From NCBI GenBank assembly GCA_027316975.1, contig DAHVFL010000004.1, positions 1 to 29,419 on the forward strand: DNA of 29,419 nt. Reading direction: 5' to 3'. The translations under genes and the position numbers were made by a program. Shown here one piece after another: positions 19,736 through 28,470 of this stretch. This stretch comes from Chloroflexota bacterium (GTDB lineage Bacteria > Chloroflexota > Ktedonobacteria > Ktedonobacterales > Ktedonobacteraceae). The notes beneath the pieces were generated by a model. It made no database searches and was not told where the DNA came from. It was given only the letters and a program-made list of their open reading frames with translations. Within the stretch, counting starts at the first letter, position 1. The number at the start of each line of letters is the position of its first letter.

Positions 19736-21682
19736 TTGACCAGAATTCTCGATAGTATTGACGACCCGGCGCAATTGCGTCAGCTCAAACCAGCGCAAAT
19801 GCGGCAGTTGGCCGAAGAAATTCGCCGTGAGATCATCGAAAAGGTTTCGGTCAAGGGCGGCCACCTGGCTCCTAACCTGGGCGTCGTCGAGTTGACGATG
19901 GCTTTGCACTCTGTTTTCGATACGCCGGAAGATTTGCTGGTCTGGGATATTGGACACCAGGCCTATGTGCATAAATTATTGACCGGGAGGCGCGAGCGTT
20001 TTCATACGATTCGCCAGTTTGGCGGACTTTCCGGCTACCTGCGGCGCGAGGAGAGCGACTATGATGTCTTTGGGGCCAGCCATGCCAGCACCTCGATTTC
20101 AGCCGCGCTCGGTCTGGCGGTCGCGCGCGATTTACAGGGGAAGAACTTCAAAGTTGTAGCTGTCATTGGCGACGGCGCGCTGACCGGTGGTATGGCGCTT
20201 GAGGCCATCAATAACGCCGGCAGCATGAAGAAAAACCTCATTATTGTATTGAATGATAACGATAAATCCATTTCTGATAACGTGGGCGCAATCCATCACT
20301 CCCTGAGCAAGGCGCGGCACCTGGAAACTTCACCCAGTTATCGTCGCCTGCGCGAAATGGCAAAAGGTTCTATCAACCGGCTCCCCGTGCTGGGAGATAT
20401 GGCGCGCGAAGCGGCTGGCCGCGCCGAGATGAGCTTCAAAAACTTTGTCATGCATAGCAAAAGCGGCATGATCTTTGAAGAACTGGGCTTCAAGTTTTTC
20501 GGCCCCTTCGATGGACACGATCTGCCCTTGATGCTGGATGTCTTCGAGAACATCAAACGGATTGAAGGCCCGGTTATTGTGCAGGTGATCACGAAGAAGG
20601 GCAAGGGTTGGGAGTTTGCCGAGAACGATTCGACCAAGTGGCATGGTCCAGGCGCGTTTAACTACGAAACAGGCGTTATCAAGAAAAACGCGGGCGACCC
20701 TCCGACCTACACCGAAGTCTTCGCCAATGCCCTGGTTGATATTGCCGAAAAAGACGCCAGCATCGTGGGTGTTACGGCGGCTATGGCTGAAGGAACCGGC
20801 CTGACGAAGATGCGCCAGCGTTTGCCCGACCGCTACTTCGACGTTGGCATTGCAGAGCAGCACGCCGTGACCTTCGCCGCCGGCATGGCAGTTGGAGGTC
20901 TGCGTCCGGTGGTTGCCATCTACTCCACCTTTATGCAGCGCGCCTTCGATCAGATTGTGCATGATGTGTGTACGCAGAATTTGCACGTCGTCTTCGCAAT
21001 GGACCGCGCTGGTGTGGTGGGAGAGGATGGCCCGACCCAGCACGGCGTCTTCGATACCGGCTTTATGCGAATGCTGCCCAATATGAAGGTTATGGCTCCC
21101 AGAGACGAGAACGAACTGCGCCACATGCTCTATACCGCCATCTATATGGATGGTCCCGTCAGCCTGCGCTACCCACGCGGCAAAGCCCTGGGTGTGGAAA
21201 TGGACGCGGAACCGCACAAACTTGAGATCGGGAAGGCGGAACTGCTCAGCCCGACCACTATTGAAGAAGTGGAGCAGCAGGACTGCGCTATCCTGGCCTA
21301 TGGTTCTACCGTAGCTGCGGCGGAGCAGGCCGCGCGCGAACTGGCGGAGAACGGCATTCGCGCCGCCGTCATTAATGCGCGCTGGGCCAAGCCGCTCGAT
21401 GAAGAACTGATTGTGTGCCTGGCGCAAAAAGTGCGTCGCATCGTGACCGTCGAAGATAACATGGTGGCCGGAGGTTTCGGCAGCGCCGTCCTCGAATTTT
21501 TAGAGGCGCGCAACCTGCTGCGCGAAGTCGATATCCGCATTATTGGCTATCCTGATCGATTCATCGAGCATGGCGCGCCATCCATCCTCAAAGAACTTTA
21601 CGGCCTCACTTCGTCCCACATAAAGGACGTAGTGCGCGACCTTGTCGGATCGGCATCGAAAGGGTACGAGATGGCGCATTAA
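19736..21682 (+). CDS. dxs: 1-deoxy-D-xylulose-5-phosphate synthase
   Basis: 648 aa. A TPP enzyme that condenses pyruvate and glyceraldehyde-3-phosphate in the first step of the MEP isoprenoid pathway. Segments seen: GGHLAPNLGVVELTMALHSVF, WDIGHQAYVHKLLTGR, GASHASTSISAALG, the TPP-binding GDGALTGGMALEAIN...LIIVLNDN, the pyrimidine domain with GIAEQHAVTFAAGMA, and HDVCTQNLHVVFAMDRAGVVGEDGPTQHG. The C-terminal transketolase domain ends near GYPDRFIEHGAPSILKELYGL. The start is taken as TTG at 19736, behind GGAGGAG at 19726-19732; the longer in-frame reading from 19673 starts inside the family B arm and is rejected. The stop leads straight into a 58-bp palindrome. Confidence 0.97.
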   Translation: MTRILDSIDDPAQLRQLKPAQMRQLAEEIRREIIEKVSVKGGHLAPNLGVVELTMALHSVFDTPEDLLVWDIGHQAYVHKLLTGRRERFHTIRQFGGLSGYLRREESDYDVFGASHASTSISAALGLAVARDLQGKNFKVVAVIGDGALTGGMALEAINNAGSMKKNLIIVLNDNDKSISDNVGAIHHSLSKARHLETSPSYRRLREMAKGSINRLPVLGDMAREAAGRAEMSFKNFVMHSKSGMIFEELGFKFFGPFDGHDLPLMLDVFENIKRIEGPVIVQVITKKGKGWEFAENDSTKWHGPGAFNYETGVIKKNAGDPPTYTEVFANALVDIAEKDASIVGVTAAMAEGTGLTKMRQRLPDRYFDVGIAEQHAVTFAAGMAVGGLRPVVAIYSTFMQRAFDQIVHDVCTQNLHVVFAMDRAGVVGEDGPTQHGVFDTGFMRMLPNMKVMAPRDENELRHMLYTAIYMDGPVSLRYPRGKALGVEMDAEPHKLEIGKAELLSPTTIEEVEQQDCAILAYGSTVAAAEQAARELAENGIRAAVINARWAKPLDEELIVCLAQKVRRIVTVEDNMVAGGFGSAVLEFLEARNLLREVDIRIIGYPDRFIEHGAPSILKELYGLTSSHIKDVVRDLVGSASKGYEMAH

Positions 21683-21738
21683 TAAGAAAAAGCGGTTGAA
21701 AATTCGCAGCTGCGAATTTTCAACCGCTTTTTCTTATT
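21681..21738. terminator. 58-bp perfect palindrome, bidirectional terminator after dxs
   Basis: 29-bp perfect arms without spacer (centre between 21709 and 21710). It contains the last bases of the dxs stop and the stop of the convergent gene at 21734, with A/T tracts at both ends that give U tracts in both transcripts. Confidence 0.85.
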
Positions 21739-22150
21739 TTTGGAACACCCGCCGGTAATGCTCGTCTAACAGGTCAGGGGGGAAGAAGCGTAGCAAGGTG
21801 ACGATAGCCAGGGCGAATGCTATCCAGTCAAAGCCCGCGTCCAGGGGAATGCCGAGTACTGTTCCTGCCACTGGCAGCACTGTACTCATAACGAACTCAC
21901 CAAGCACATCGGGAAACAACAGGAGCAGCAACAAACCGCCAACGGAGGCAAAAAAGAGCGCTTTTCTCCATAAAGGGATGCGCCGGTCGGTTAGCAGCGA
22001 GCCGATCAGCCGAAATGTTTTTCCGATATGAAAGAAGATGTCCCGGCGCTTTGGACGCGCGCGCTTGCCATTGAAAGCCTGCGTTGATGTATAGCTATTG
22101 TTATCCGCATACGTAAATTGTTGTTGTTGTGATGTATTTGATGATCTCAA
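21734..22150 (-). CDS. Small membrane protein, two predicted helices
   Basis: 138 aa. A polar Gln/Asn/Ser-rich N-terminus (1-35) with a basic KRARPKRRD stretch is followed by an amphipathic region LLTDRRIPLWRKALFF, then helix 1 (ASVGGLLLLLLFPDVLGEFVMSTVLPVAG) and helix 2 (FDWIAFALAIVTLLRFFP), ending PPDLLDEHYRRVFQK. The DRRIPLWRKALFF-PD pattern is reminiscent of DUF1232/YkvA membrane proteins, but the diagnostic PiDlIPD motif is altered, so this is tentative. The start is TTG at 22150 with AGAGGAGG just upstream. It is convergent with dxs. Confidence 0.7.
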   Translation of the reverse strand: MRSSNTSQQQQFTYADNNSYTSTQAFNGKRARPKRRDIFFHIGKTFRLIGSLLTDRRIPLWRKALFFASVGGLLLLLLFPDVLGEFVMSTVLPVAGTVLGIPLDAGFDWIAFALAIVTLLRFFPPDLLDEHYRRVFQK

Positions 22151-22239
22151 AATGGCCTCCTCTAGAACGCCTCATATACCTTTCTCCACATAATACGTAG
22201 CAGGTGTGTTATGAGTTCTAAAAGAGAAGAAAATAATTA

Positions 22240-22309
22240 TGTCACCCTGAGCGCAGCGAAGGGTCTGCCTGGCCGGACACCGAGATCCTTCGCTGCGCTC
22301 AGGATGACA
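22240..22309. repeat. Inverted-repeat element, family A
   Basis: 27-bp arms (22240-22266 and 22283-22309) with two mismatches and a 16-nt spacer. The right arm is nearly identical to that at 730-756. It abuts and partly overlaps the tandem array. Confidence 0.85.
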
Positions 22310-22466
22310 GGACGAAGCGAAGGATGACAGGGCGAAGCGAAGGATGACAGGGCGAAGCGAAGGATGACAGGGCGAAGCGAAGGATGACAGGGCGAAGCGA
22401 AGGATGACAGGACGAAGCGAAGGATGACAGGGCGAAGCGAAGGATGACAGGGCGAAGCGAAGGATG
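22301..22466. repeat. 20-bp tandem array derived from the family A element
   Basis: Eight 20-bp units plus a partial ninth (AGGATG), consensus GGCGAAGCGAAGGATGACAG, with one G/A variant in two units. The unit joins the inner part of the left arm (AGCGAAGGAT) to the outer end of the right arm (GGATGACAG), so it looks like expansion of a partly deleted copy of the neighbouring palindrome. Confidence 0.92.
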
Positions 22467-22635
22467 GGTTCTTGGACACATTCAGTGTGCCTGCTTGCTT
22501 TGAGAAACTTCTCCTTGACCGTGATACGGCTAGCCTTAAGCCGGGCTCCAACATCCACCTCCGCTTTTTCGTGAAGAGTAACCTATTCATTCCCATGGGC
22601 CGGATTGATTTTTATGTCGTCTTGCATGGGGACAC

Positions 22636-23589
22636 TCACTTCTTCCAGGGAATGCTTGTAGCTACTTGCAGAAGCTCGTTGAGGGCCACTTCTCCACCGA
22701 CCATATAGTAAGCCTCTCCTAAGCGCAGAAACAGTTGCGTGAATGCAGGAGATGAACTTCTGATTAAGATGGCGGGTTGCTCATCTAGTTGGATGGGTTC
22801 GAGCTGAGGAACCTCCTGTTCTCTCCATGCGAAGCTGAGTCGTGATTGAGGCACCTTGTACCAGTTGATAACCTCTTGCTCATCGGCTGAGGTCGCGCAA
22901 TATCCTTCACCGAGTCGGTAGAGCCGCCAGTTTGTGGGGAAGTTCTCCGGTGCTGGCAGTTCTTCTCGTGTAGGCTGTTCCTGTTGAGGAGCTGCTTGAA
23001 TAAATCGCTCATCAAAGGCAATAATCTCAACGCGAAGTCCTGGGACCTCGAGACTGGCTAAGCGTTGAGGTCCTTGTGGTGACAGCACTCCCTGCTTGCG
23101 TCGTTCTTCTTTTTCTCGTGAAAGTTCCTCTGCTCGCCGTAATGCTTCCGCGAGGGGTGGCACGTTCCATGCTGCTCGTTCCTCGTCGGTAGTGGTCGGA
23201 TCAACATCCACTAATCGATATGGTTCGTTGTCACGAGAGGTATACTGCGTACCGTACTTTTGTGATTTCCCCTGGTTCGTCAGCCAACGGTCGTAAGAGG
23301 CTGCCGCCAACCATCGGCAGCCGGGATGTCCTAATTCTGCCCCTCTCCCTGCAAGCTCATGAGATCGCCAGAAATCCTCCAGCGTCTCTCCATGTTGAAA
23401 GACCATCGCGGCATGGAAGTAATCCTCTGGAGCCTGCAATGCTTTGCTTCCGACGAGTTCCCCCACCCGTCGCCGCCGCGCTCGGTCTCGCTCAAGCACC
23501 TGTTGAACTTGTTCGCGATCCAATTGCTCGAAGAATACACTTCGATCCGCCTGATCCTGCTCATAGAGAGCCAGGAGTTCCGTGTTCAT
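22636..23589 (-). CDS. DUF6624-like protein with C-terminal extension
   Basis: 317 aa. Residues 1-155 (MNTELLALYEQDQADR, DRARRRRVGELVG, then an EDYFHAAMVFQHGETLEDFWRSHEL helix, WLAAASYDRWLTNQGKSQKYGTQY and PLAEALRRAEEL) fit the DUF6624 pattern, in which a worn repeat is followed by an RxQxYGTQF motif. The rest includes a Pro/Glu-rich linker (AAPQQEQPTREELPAPENFPTNWRLY) and a C-terminal domain of unknown type (YCATSADEQEVINWYKVPQSRLSF...FLRLGEAYYMVGGEVALNELLQ). The start at 23589 has AAAGGAAG upstream; the reading from 23727 lacks a site. Soluble, function unknown. It lies upstream of no obvious partner. Confidence 0.7.
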   Translation of the reverse strand: MNTELLALYEQDQADRSVFFEQLDREQVQQVLERDRARRRRVGELVGSKALQAPEDYFHAAMVFQHGETLEDFWRSHELAGRGAELGHPGCRWLAAASYDRWLTNQGKSQKYGTQYTSRDNEPYRLVDVDPTTTDEERAAWNVPPLAEALRRAEELSREKEERRKQGVLSPQGPQRLASLEVPGLRVEIIAFDERFIQAAPQQEQPTREELPAPENFPTNWRLYRLGEGYCATSADEQEVINWYKVPQSRLSFAWREQEVPQLEPIQLDEQPAILIRSSSPAFTQLFLRLGEAYYMVGGEVALNELLQVATSIPWKK

Positions 23590-23748
23590 CGTGCTTCCTT
23601 TCTGTGTGTGATTTCCTTGAGTACACCAAACCGAGAGACGACGTGAAGGGACAGACAAACGGCCACTACCCGTGAGTCTGATGCAGCAGCACACGGCGTT
23701 GAAGGAGCGGAAATCCTGCTTGTCCATACGAGCTGCGTTTGATTCATT

Positions 23749-24465
23749 TCACTTTATTGATTGCGCGTTCACCTCTTCGTTGCTCACGATGCTGCCGTCG
23801 CGCATTCGGATAATGCGATCAGCGCGCTGTCCCACTTCCAGGGCGTGAGTCACCAGCACCAGCGTTTGCCCGAACTCGCGATTGAAGCGGCACAATAGTT
23901 CCATGACATCGCCGGCGGCCTCGCTATCGAGGTTGCCGGTTGGCTCGTCGGCCCACACGATGGCGGGTTCGTTGGTCAATGCGCGCGCGATGGCTACGCG
24001 CTGGCGTTGCCCGCCCGAAAGCTCAGCCGGGCGATGTCTGGCGCGGTCAATCAGCCCAACACGCTCCAGTAATGCCAGCGCCCGTTTGCGCGCCTTCTTG
24101 CCCGGAACTTTGGAGACCAGCATCGGCAGTTCAACGTTCTCGACCGCCGAAAGCATGGGCAGAAGGTTGAAGTCCTGGAAGATGAAACCCATGTGACGCG
24201 CGCGGTACGATGTGCGCAGGTTATCTGTCAGGTCGCGCAGGTTATCCCCCTGAATGAAAATATCCCCCTCGTCGATGGTATCCAGCCCCGCGAGACAGTT
24301 CAGCAGCGTGGTCTTGCCGCACCCGCTCGGCCCCATAATGGCAACCATCTCGCCCATCGCCACCTCCATATCAATGCTGCGCAGCGCCTCCACGCGCAAC
24401 TGCCCGCTGCGATATATCTTCTTGACGCCCCGCGCCTGAATAATCAGTGGCTGTCTATCTACCAT
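23749..24465 (-). CDS. ABC transporter ATP-binding protein (LolD/MacB/YbbA type)
   Basis: 238 aa. Walker A GPSGCGKTT is at 45-53, then Q-loop FIFQDFNLLPMLSAVENVELPML, signature LSGGQRQRVAIARAL, Walker B IVWADEPTGNLDSE and the H-loop LVTHALEVGQRAD. ENVELPM and TGNLDSE are characteristic of the MacB/LolD/YbbA group, which partner FtsX-type permeases rather than importers. The ATG at 24465 has AAAGGA upstream. A possible TATACT -10 lies at 24521-24516 without a good -35. The natural permease partner is 25217-28468, but 750 bp of repeat and relic sequence lie between the two, so the ATPase probably has its own promoter here. Confidence 0.93.
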   Translation of the reverse strand: MVDRQPLIIQARGVKKIYRSGQLRVEALRSIDMEVAMGEMVAIMGPSGCGKTTLLNCLAGLDTIDEGDIFIQGDNLRDLTDNLRTSYRARHMGFIFQDFNLLPMLSAVENVELPMLVSKVPGKKARKRALALLERVGLIDRARHRPAELSGGQRQRVAIARALTNEPAIVWADEPTGNLDSEAAGDVMELLCRFNREFGQTLVLVTHALEVGQRADRIIRMRDGSIVSNEEVNAQSIK

Positions 24466-24653
24466 GAAGTATGTGTCCTTTATAGAGAATGCAATTCAAC
24501 GTATCATGGCTCATCAGTATACGTTACTCTACTCTCATACGTCCCACGTTACGTAGGGACGCGGGTGGTGTAGAGAGGACGGGTGGACCCTTGTGGGCGT
24601 CCTCCGTCCTGTTCGATTCTATGCCTATTGTAACACAGGGAACTACTTTCTTC

Positions 24654-24671
24654 AGGGTGTCGCTACTGGTT
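24654..24671. repeat. Solo arm fragment of family B
   Basis: CAGGGTGTCGCTACTGGT matches the outer end of the family B right arm; no left arm is found nearby. It lies directly before the MerR relic. Confidence 0.5.
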
Positions 24672-24857
24672 TCCCCTGGAACAGATTGCTCACCTGCTGG
24701 AAGAGAACCTTTCCTCGGTCGAGCCTACCTGACCCTCTATCGCTGGATGAATGACAACGGCTACCACTTCACCGGCCCACCACGCCACGTCCATCTCCAA
24801 CGCGCGGAGGACATGGACCACTACGTCACAGAAGTGCAGTTTCCGGTCGGGAAGTAA
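24667..24857 (+). pseudogene. Relic of a MerR/GyrI-like regulator
   Basis: Two pieces of one protein type are in different frames. 24673-24720 reads PLEQIAHLLEENLSSVE, the helix that follows the HTH in MerR-family regulators. From about 24722 to the TAA at 24857, one frame over, AYLTLYRWMNDNGYHFTGPPRHVHL...HYVTEVQFPVGK is the C-terminal end of a GyrI-like effector-binding domain. The HTH start, the coiled coil and most of the effector domain are missing. It is therefore a MerR-type multidrug regulator with its 5' end and middle deleted. It lies between the ATPase and permease genes on the opposite strand. Not functional. Confidence 0.7.
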
Positions 24858-25216
24858 AGGGGATGAGATTCGCCGACACGAGGTGAATCTTCCTGGGCAT
24901 ACAGGTTCGTGGGCGCGATCGAACTTTCAGAGCTAATGGTGTAGGGCCGGGACTTGCGGGTGGCAGGCTCCAGCGCGGCGCGGCGAAGAGATCATAGGCC
25001 AGCAATTGTATCTTGCGATAGCGCGTTTTTCGCTGCATCTACATCCTGCCTCCACCCCACTACGTCGCGTTTCATTAGGACTGACCTGTGTTACAGCAGT
25101 ATACAATGTTACCAGGGCAGGGGCAAGCCCAGCCCGTACCCTATACGCGAGAGGAAACCCGCTTCGTATAGGGTACGGGCTGGGCTTGCCCCTGCCCTGG
25201 AAGCAACGGCACGTGT
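24858..25216. other. Gap between the MerR relic and the permease
   Basis: No gene is supported; it contains the family C hairpin (25112-25200) at its right end and otherwise nothing recognisable. Confidence 0.5.
25112..25200. repeat. Inverted-repeat element, family C, at the permease 3' end
   Basis: 36-bp perfect arms (25112-25147 and 25165-25200), 17-nt spacer. The arm begins CCAGGGCAGGGGCAAGCCCA, with the same layout as 15561-15649. It lies 17 bp beyond the permease stop and may work as its terminator. Confidence 0.85.
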
Positions 25217-28200
25217 TCACATGCGCAGCGCCTCGCCCGGCATCACCCTGCCCGCCTGCCACGCTGGTAACATAGCGGCCAGCAGCGAGGCGAGCAGGGC
25301 GATGCCGACGATCAGGCCCAGTTCGCTCCAGGGGATAGTGAAGGTCAGGCCGGTACGGAATTGCTCGAAGAAGTTTACGGCGAAGATGTTTTGCGAGAGA
25401 ATCAGGCCGAGAATGACGCCCAGTACGCTGCCCACACAGCCTATGAAGAAGGATTCGCTGAGGAAGGCCGTCTGGATCAGGAGGCGGCGACAGCCGAGCG
25501 CGCGCAGCATCCCGATTTGCTGGCGGCGTTCTATCACCGCTCTCGTGCCTGTGATGGCGAGCGCGGCTATTCCCAGCAGGAGCGTGAGACCCACCACGCC
25601 CAGCAGCACATTACTGAGCAGGATGCGCGGGCCGCGCACCGTCCAGATAGCATCTTCCAATACCGTTGTTTCCACACCATTGTCGAGGAAGGCCGAGCCG
25701 ATTGCCAGAGACAGGGCGCGTTTATCCTGGCCGGGCGCGACCTTGAAGTAGTACGCCTGCTCCTGTGGCCGGGTGGGATCGGCCTGCAGTTGAAAGGCGC
25801 GCTGCGAAATGTAGAGGCCAAAGTGCTGGCTGTCACTGTTGTCCACCACGCCGATGATGGTCAGTTTCGTAGCAGGGCGGCTTGTTTGCAGACCCAGGGA
25901 AGGATTTGTCTGGATACCTATGACCCAGACCGGTGTAGGCGAGAAGGTCGTATCGCCTTGATAGATGCCGCTTGTGGTAAAGACGTAGGGCGCGTTGAAG
26001 CCGGGCGGGGTATTTGGCACGCCCGCGTTACTGGCTGAAGGCGAGTTCGGATCGTACACGGGCTGGCTATTGGGGCGATTGGGCAGCGAGGTCTGGTCGA
26101 TCAGCGCGTAGTTGGATTGCGATTGTAACGCCTGCCATACCGCGCTGTCGCTGGCGAAACCCTGCGCGCGCGCCGTCAGGCGCAGTCCATAGCCCTGCAA
26201 AAAGCCGCCGTTGACCACCTCTGCCGGATAGATATGCCACGCTGGAGCCTGCGCGCCGGGCTGGATCACGCCCACGGTGGTTGTTGTCTGCGTGCCGATA
26301 GAGGAAAAAGCGTTGGGGTTGATGCCGCGACTAAGCAGCGCGGCGCGCATATCGGGAATGGCTTTGAAATAGGCTACCGCCCGGATATCGTAGCCGCCCG
26401 TCTGGAAGTTGATATTGGTATAGTTGTTCAGCATGGCGTTGGTAATCACGGCCATCACCGTCATGGCGAAAATGACCAGGCTAAACATGATGATGCTTAG
26501 CGCGGTGCGGAAGCGATGATGCAAGGGGTAGGCCGAGGCCAGCCGCGTCATAAACTGCGTGCCGGGCATCCGCGAGAACAGGGCGATGATGGGATTGAGC
26601 AGCAGTTCCGCGTTGGCTACCAGCGCCCACACCGCCCCAAAAACCATCATGGTAGCCGCTATGAAGAAGACTTCAATGCCCCCTTGAAAGCGCGGCAATC
26701 CCAGTCGCGCCAGCACATCGAAGGGCAGCGCCCAGTAGGCCACAATGCTCAGGCCCACCAGCGCGGCGAAAATACGCTGCGTGACCCGTTTCCAGCGCGC
26801 TTTCCCTGCTTTGAGCAACAGCCAATCTACCGCTGCTTTCAAAAGCAAACCCGCGCCGGCAATTATCAGGGTGAGGCCCAGCGAGAAGGGCACAATCAGC
26901 GTTTTCGCCAGTCCGACGCGCAGTACGATCAGACCGGCCAGCAGGGGCAGAATACCGGACCGCGCAAGTGTCGCAACCAGGCCGATGAGCGTTTCGGGTA
27001 GTTGCTCGAAAAGGGCGCGTCGCACTTTGCGCGCATCAACAGCGTAGCGTAAAATGGCGAAGCCCTGCTTGAAAATTTCCAACAATGACAGCCTGGGACG
27101 CTCGGTCTCCGGCAGGTTGCGCAGGGCATCTACAACCGTCATGCGGCTGACCAGCCAGGCCGAGACGCCGATCGAGAAGAAGGTAAAGATGACCCCCAGG
27201 CAGTAGGCGATTACCAGGCTGCGCGGCTGCAAAACGACTTTGAGCGGGAAATTGAAACGCGCCATGATAGGTGACAGGAACAGCGACAGCAAAACGCCCG
27301 CGCCTGCACCAAACACTAGCCCGATGAACGAGGAGACCAGGTCATATACCGTCCCCTCGAAGAGATACATAAACACCAGGTGGCGTCTTTGCACGCCGAT
27401 AGCGCGCGCCATGCCCATTTCAGCGCGTCGTTCCGCCGCCAGCAGGACAAAAATCAGGAAGATCAACAGCAGTCCGACGGCCAGCGAGAAAAGCGCGAAC
27501 AGGTCAAAGATGCGCGAAAAGATGTTGTTTTCAAGGTTTGATACTTTCACGCCCTGCTCTTTGTCCTCGTTGACGCTCAAACCGGCGGCGAAGCCAAAGT
27601 GGTTCCCGTCATGAAGCGCATTGTGCATTTCATTTTGCACCTGCTCCGAAATATCTACCCCGTTCGGATCATTGTCATTGCGCAAGGAGATGTATACTTC
27701 TGAAATACCATCGCAGGCGCTGGTATTGTTACATTTTCCTTCGATCTGGAGAAAGGTTTTATTCTGGCTCAGAATATAGGGCGATCCGCCCGCCAGCCCG
27801 CCGTCAGCGACGACGGCGCGCACAAAGAGCTGGAAACGCTGTCCCGGCCAACGACTCGAGTAAATATAGAGCATGTCGCCCGCGCGCGCATTGAGCAGGG
27901 TGGCGGCAGTTTGATTGAGAAAGACTTGATTCAGCGCAAGTTCGGCGATGGTACGAGTCTTTCGAGTAATGGTGTCCTGCATCCCCCCGAACCCCTTTTC
28001 GCTGTTGGGGATGATCGCCAGCGCCGTCACGTTCGAGCGCACCTGGCGCGAGGTTTCATCCGCCAGCAGCAGGCCATTTTCCTCGAGCGCGGCCCCGACA
28101 GCGGCGATAGCAGGATCACGCTTCATGACAGCCTGCGCCTGGCGGTACACATAGTCGTCAAACATCGCATTATTTTTTTTGGTGATGGTTTCGTCTACAC

Positions 28201-28468
28201 TGCCCAGGTTGTAGACGGCGACGCTCTGACCGGCTGCCGTAATCACATCGCCGGTTGCCAGCACCCCGGTTAGCAGCGTGGTAGACAGCATGAGCGCGAA
28301 GACAATCAACAGCATTTGAGCGCGGCGGCGCGGGATGTTGCGCGTGCCAATCTTGAAGAAGATAGCGTTGGTCAGCGCGAGGAGCAGTGTACCGCCAACG
28401 ATTATGACGGTAATCACTACCAGAATGGTTGTCATGATGTCAATCGGAACGCCAAAGAGATGTGTCAT
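25217..28468 (-). CDS. FtsX/MacB-type ABC transporter permease (YbbP-like, two FtsX modules)
   Basis: 1083 aa. An N-terminal helix (about 11-32) is followed by a second helix with RAQMLLIVFALMLSTTLLTG, a large extracytoplasmic region (60-320), and the first FtsX module (about 325-450: LFSLAVGLLLIFLIFVLLAAERRAEMGMARAIGVQRRHLVFMYLFEG). Several further helices lie in the middle (500-700). A second extracytoplasmic domain comes next (about 700-950, with NPNAFSSIGTQTTTTVG), then the C-terminal FtsX module (about 960-1080: VIERRQQIGMLRALGCRRLLIQTAFLSES, ending AMLPAWQAGRVMPGEALRM). Duplicated modules make it likely a full permease. The start ATG at 28468 follows AGGATAG and is 2 bp after the SGNH gene stop, so they form one unit. 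The ATPase at 23749-24465 is the probable partner. The substrate is unknown. Confidence 0.92.
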   Translation of the reverse strand: MTHLFGVPIDIMTTILVVITVIIVGGTLLLALTNAIFFKIGTRNIPRRRAQMLLIVFALMLSTTLLTGVLATGDVITAAGQSVAVYNLGSVDETITKKNNAMFDDYVYRQAQAVMKRDPAIAAVGAALEENGLLLADETSRQVRSNVTALAIIPNSEKGFGGMQDTITRKTRTIAELALNQVFLNQTAATLLNARAGDMLYIYSSRWPGQRFQLFVRAVVADGGLAGGSPYILSQNKTFLQIEGKCNNTSACDGISEVYISLRNDNDPNGVDISEQVQNEMHNALHDGNHFGFAAGLSVNEDKEQGVKVSNLENNIFSRIFDLFALFSLAVGLLLIFLIFVLLAAERRAEMGMARAIGVQRRHLVFMYLFEGTVYDLVSSFIGLVFGAGAGVLLSLFLSPIMARFNFPLKVVLQPRSLVIAYCLGVIFTFFSIGVSAWLVSRMTVVDALRNLPETERPRLSLLEIFKQGFAILRYAVDARKVRRALFEQLPETLIGLVATLARSGILPLLAGLIVLRVGLAKTLIVPFSLGLTLIIAGAGLLLKAAVDWLLLKAGKARWKRVTQRIFAALVGLSIVAYWALPFDVLARLGLPRFQGGIEVFFIAATMMVFGAVWALVANAELLLNPIIALFSRMPGTQFMTRLASAYPLHHRFRTALSIIMFSLVIFAMTVMAVITNAMLNNYTNINFQTGGYDIRAVAYFKAIPDMRAALLSRGINPNAFSSIGTQTTTTVGVIQPGAQAPAWHIYPAEVVNGGFLQGYGLRLTARAQGFASDSAVWQALQSQSNYALIDQTSLPNRPNSQPVYDPNSPSASNAGVPNTPPGFNAPYVFTTSGIYQGDTTFSPTPVWVIGIQTNPSLGLQTSRPATKLTIIGVVDNSDSQHFGLYISQRAFQLQADPTRPQEQAYYFKVAPGQDKRALSLAIGSAFLDNGVETTVLEDAIWTVRGPRILLSNVLLGVVGLTLLLGIAALAITGTRAVIERRQQIGMLRALGCRRLLIQTAFLSESFFIGCVGSVLGVILGLILSQNIFAVNFFEQFRTGLTFTIPWSELGLIVGIALLASLLAAMLPAWQAGRVMPGEALRM

Positions 28469-28470
28469 AT

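Larger units (their letters stand above)
22151..22635. other. Repeat-rich intergenic region
   Basis: No gene is supported. It holds the family A inverted repeat (22240-22309) and the 20-bp tandem array (22301-22466). Open frames across the array are products of the repeat, since 20 bp is not a multiple of three and all frames stay open only by composition. 22467-22635 shows nothing recognisable. Confidence 0.6.

Noticed and set aside
22301..22466. CRISPR array
   Set aside because: The 20-bp units are directly contiguous with no spacers; it is a tandem repeat.
22172..22596. Open frames across the 20-bp array (HPSLRPVILRFALSSFAS-type repeats)
   Set aside because: A product of the tandem repeat staying open in several frames; no start site or known domain.
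24933..25262. 109-codon minus-strand frame beyond the permease
   Set aside because: It is composed of the family C arms translated; no ribosome binding site or domain.
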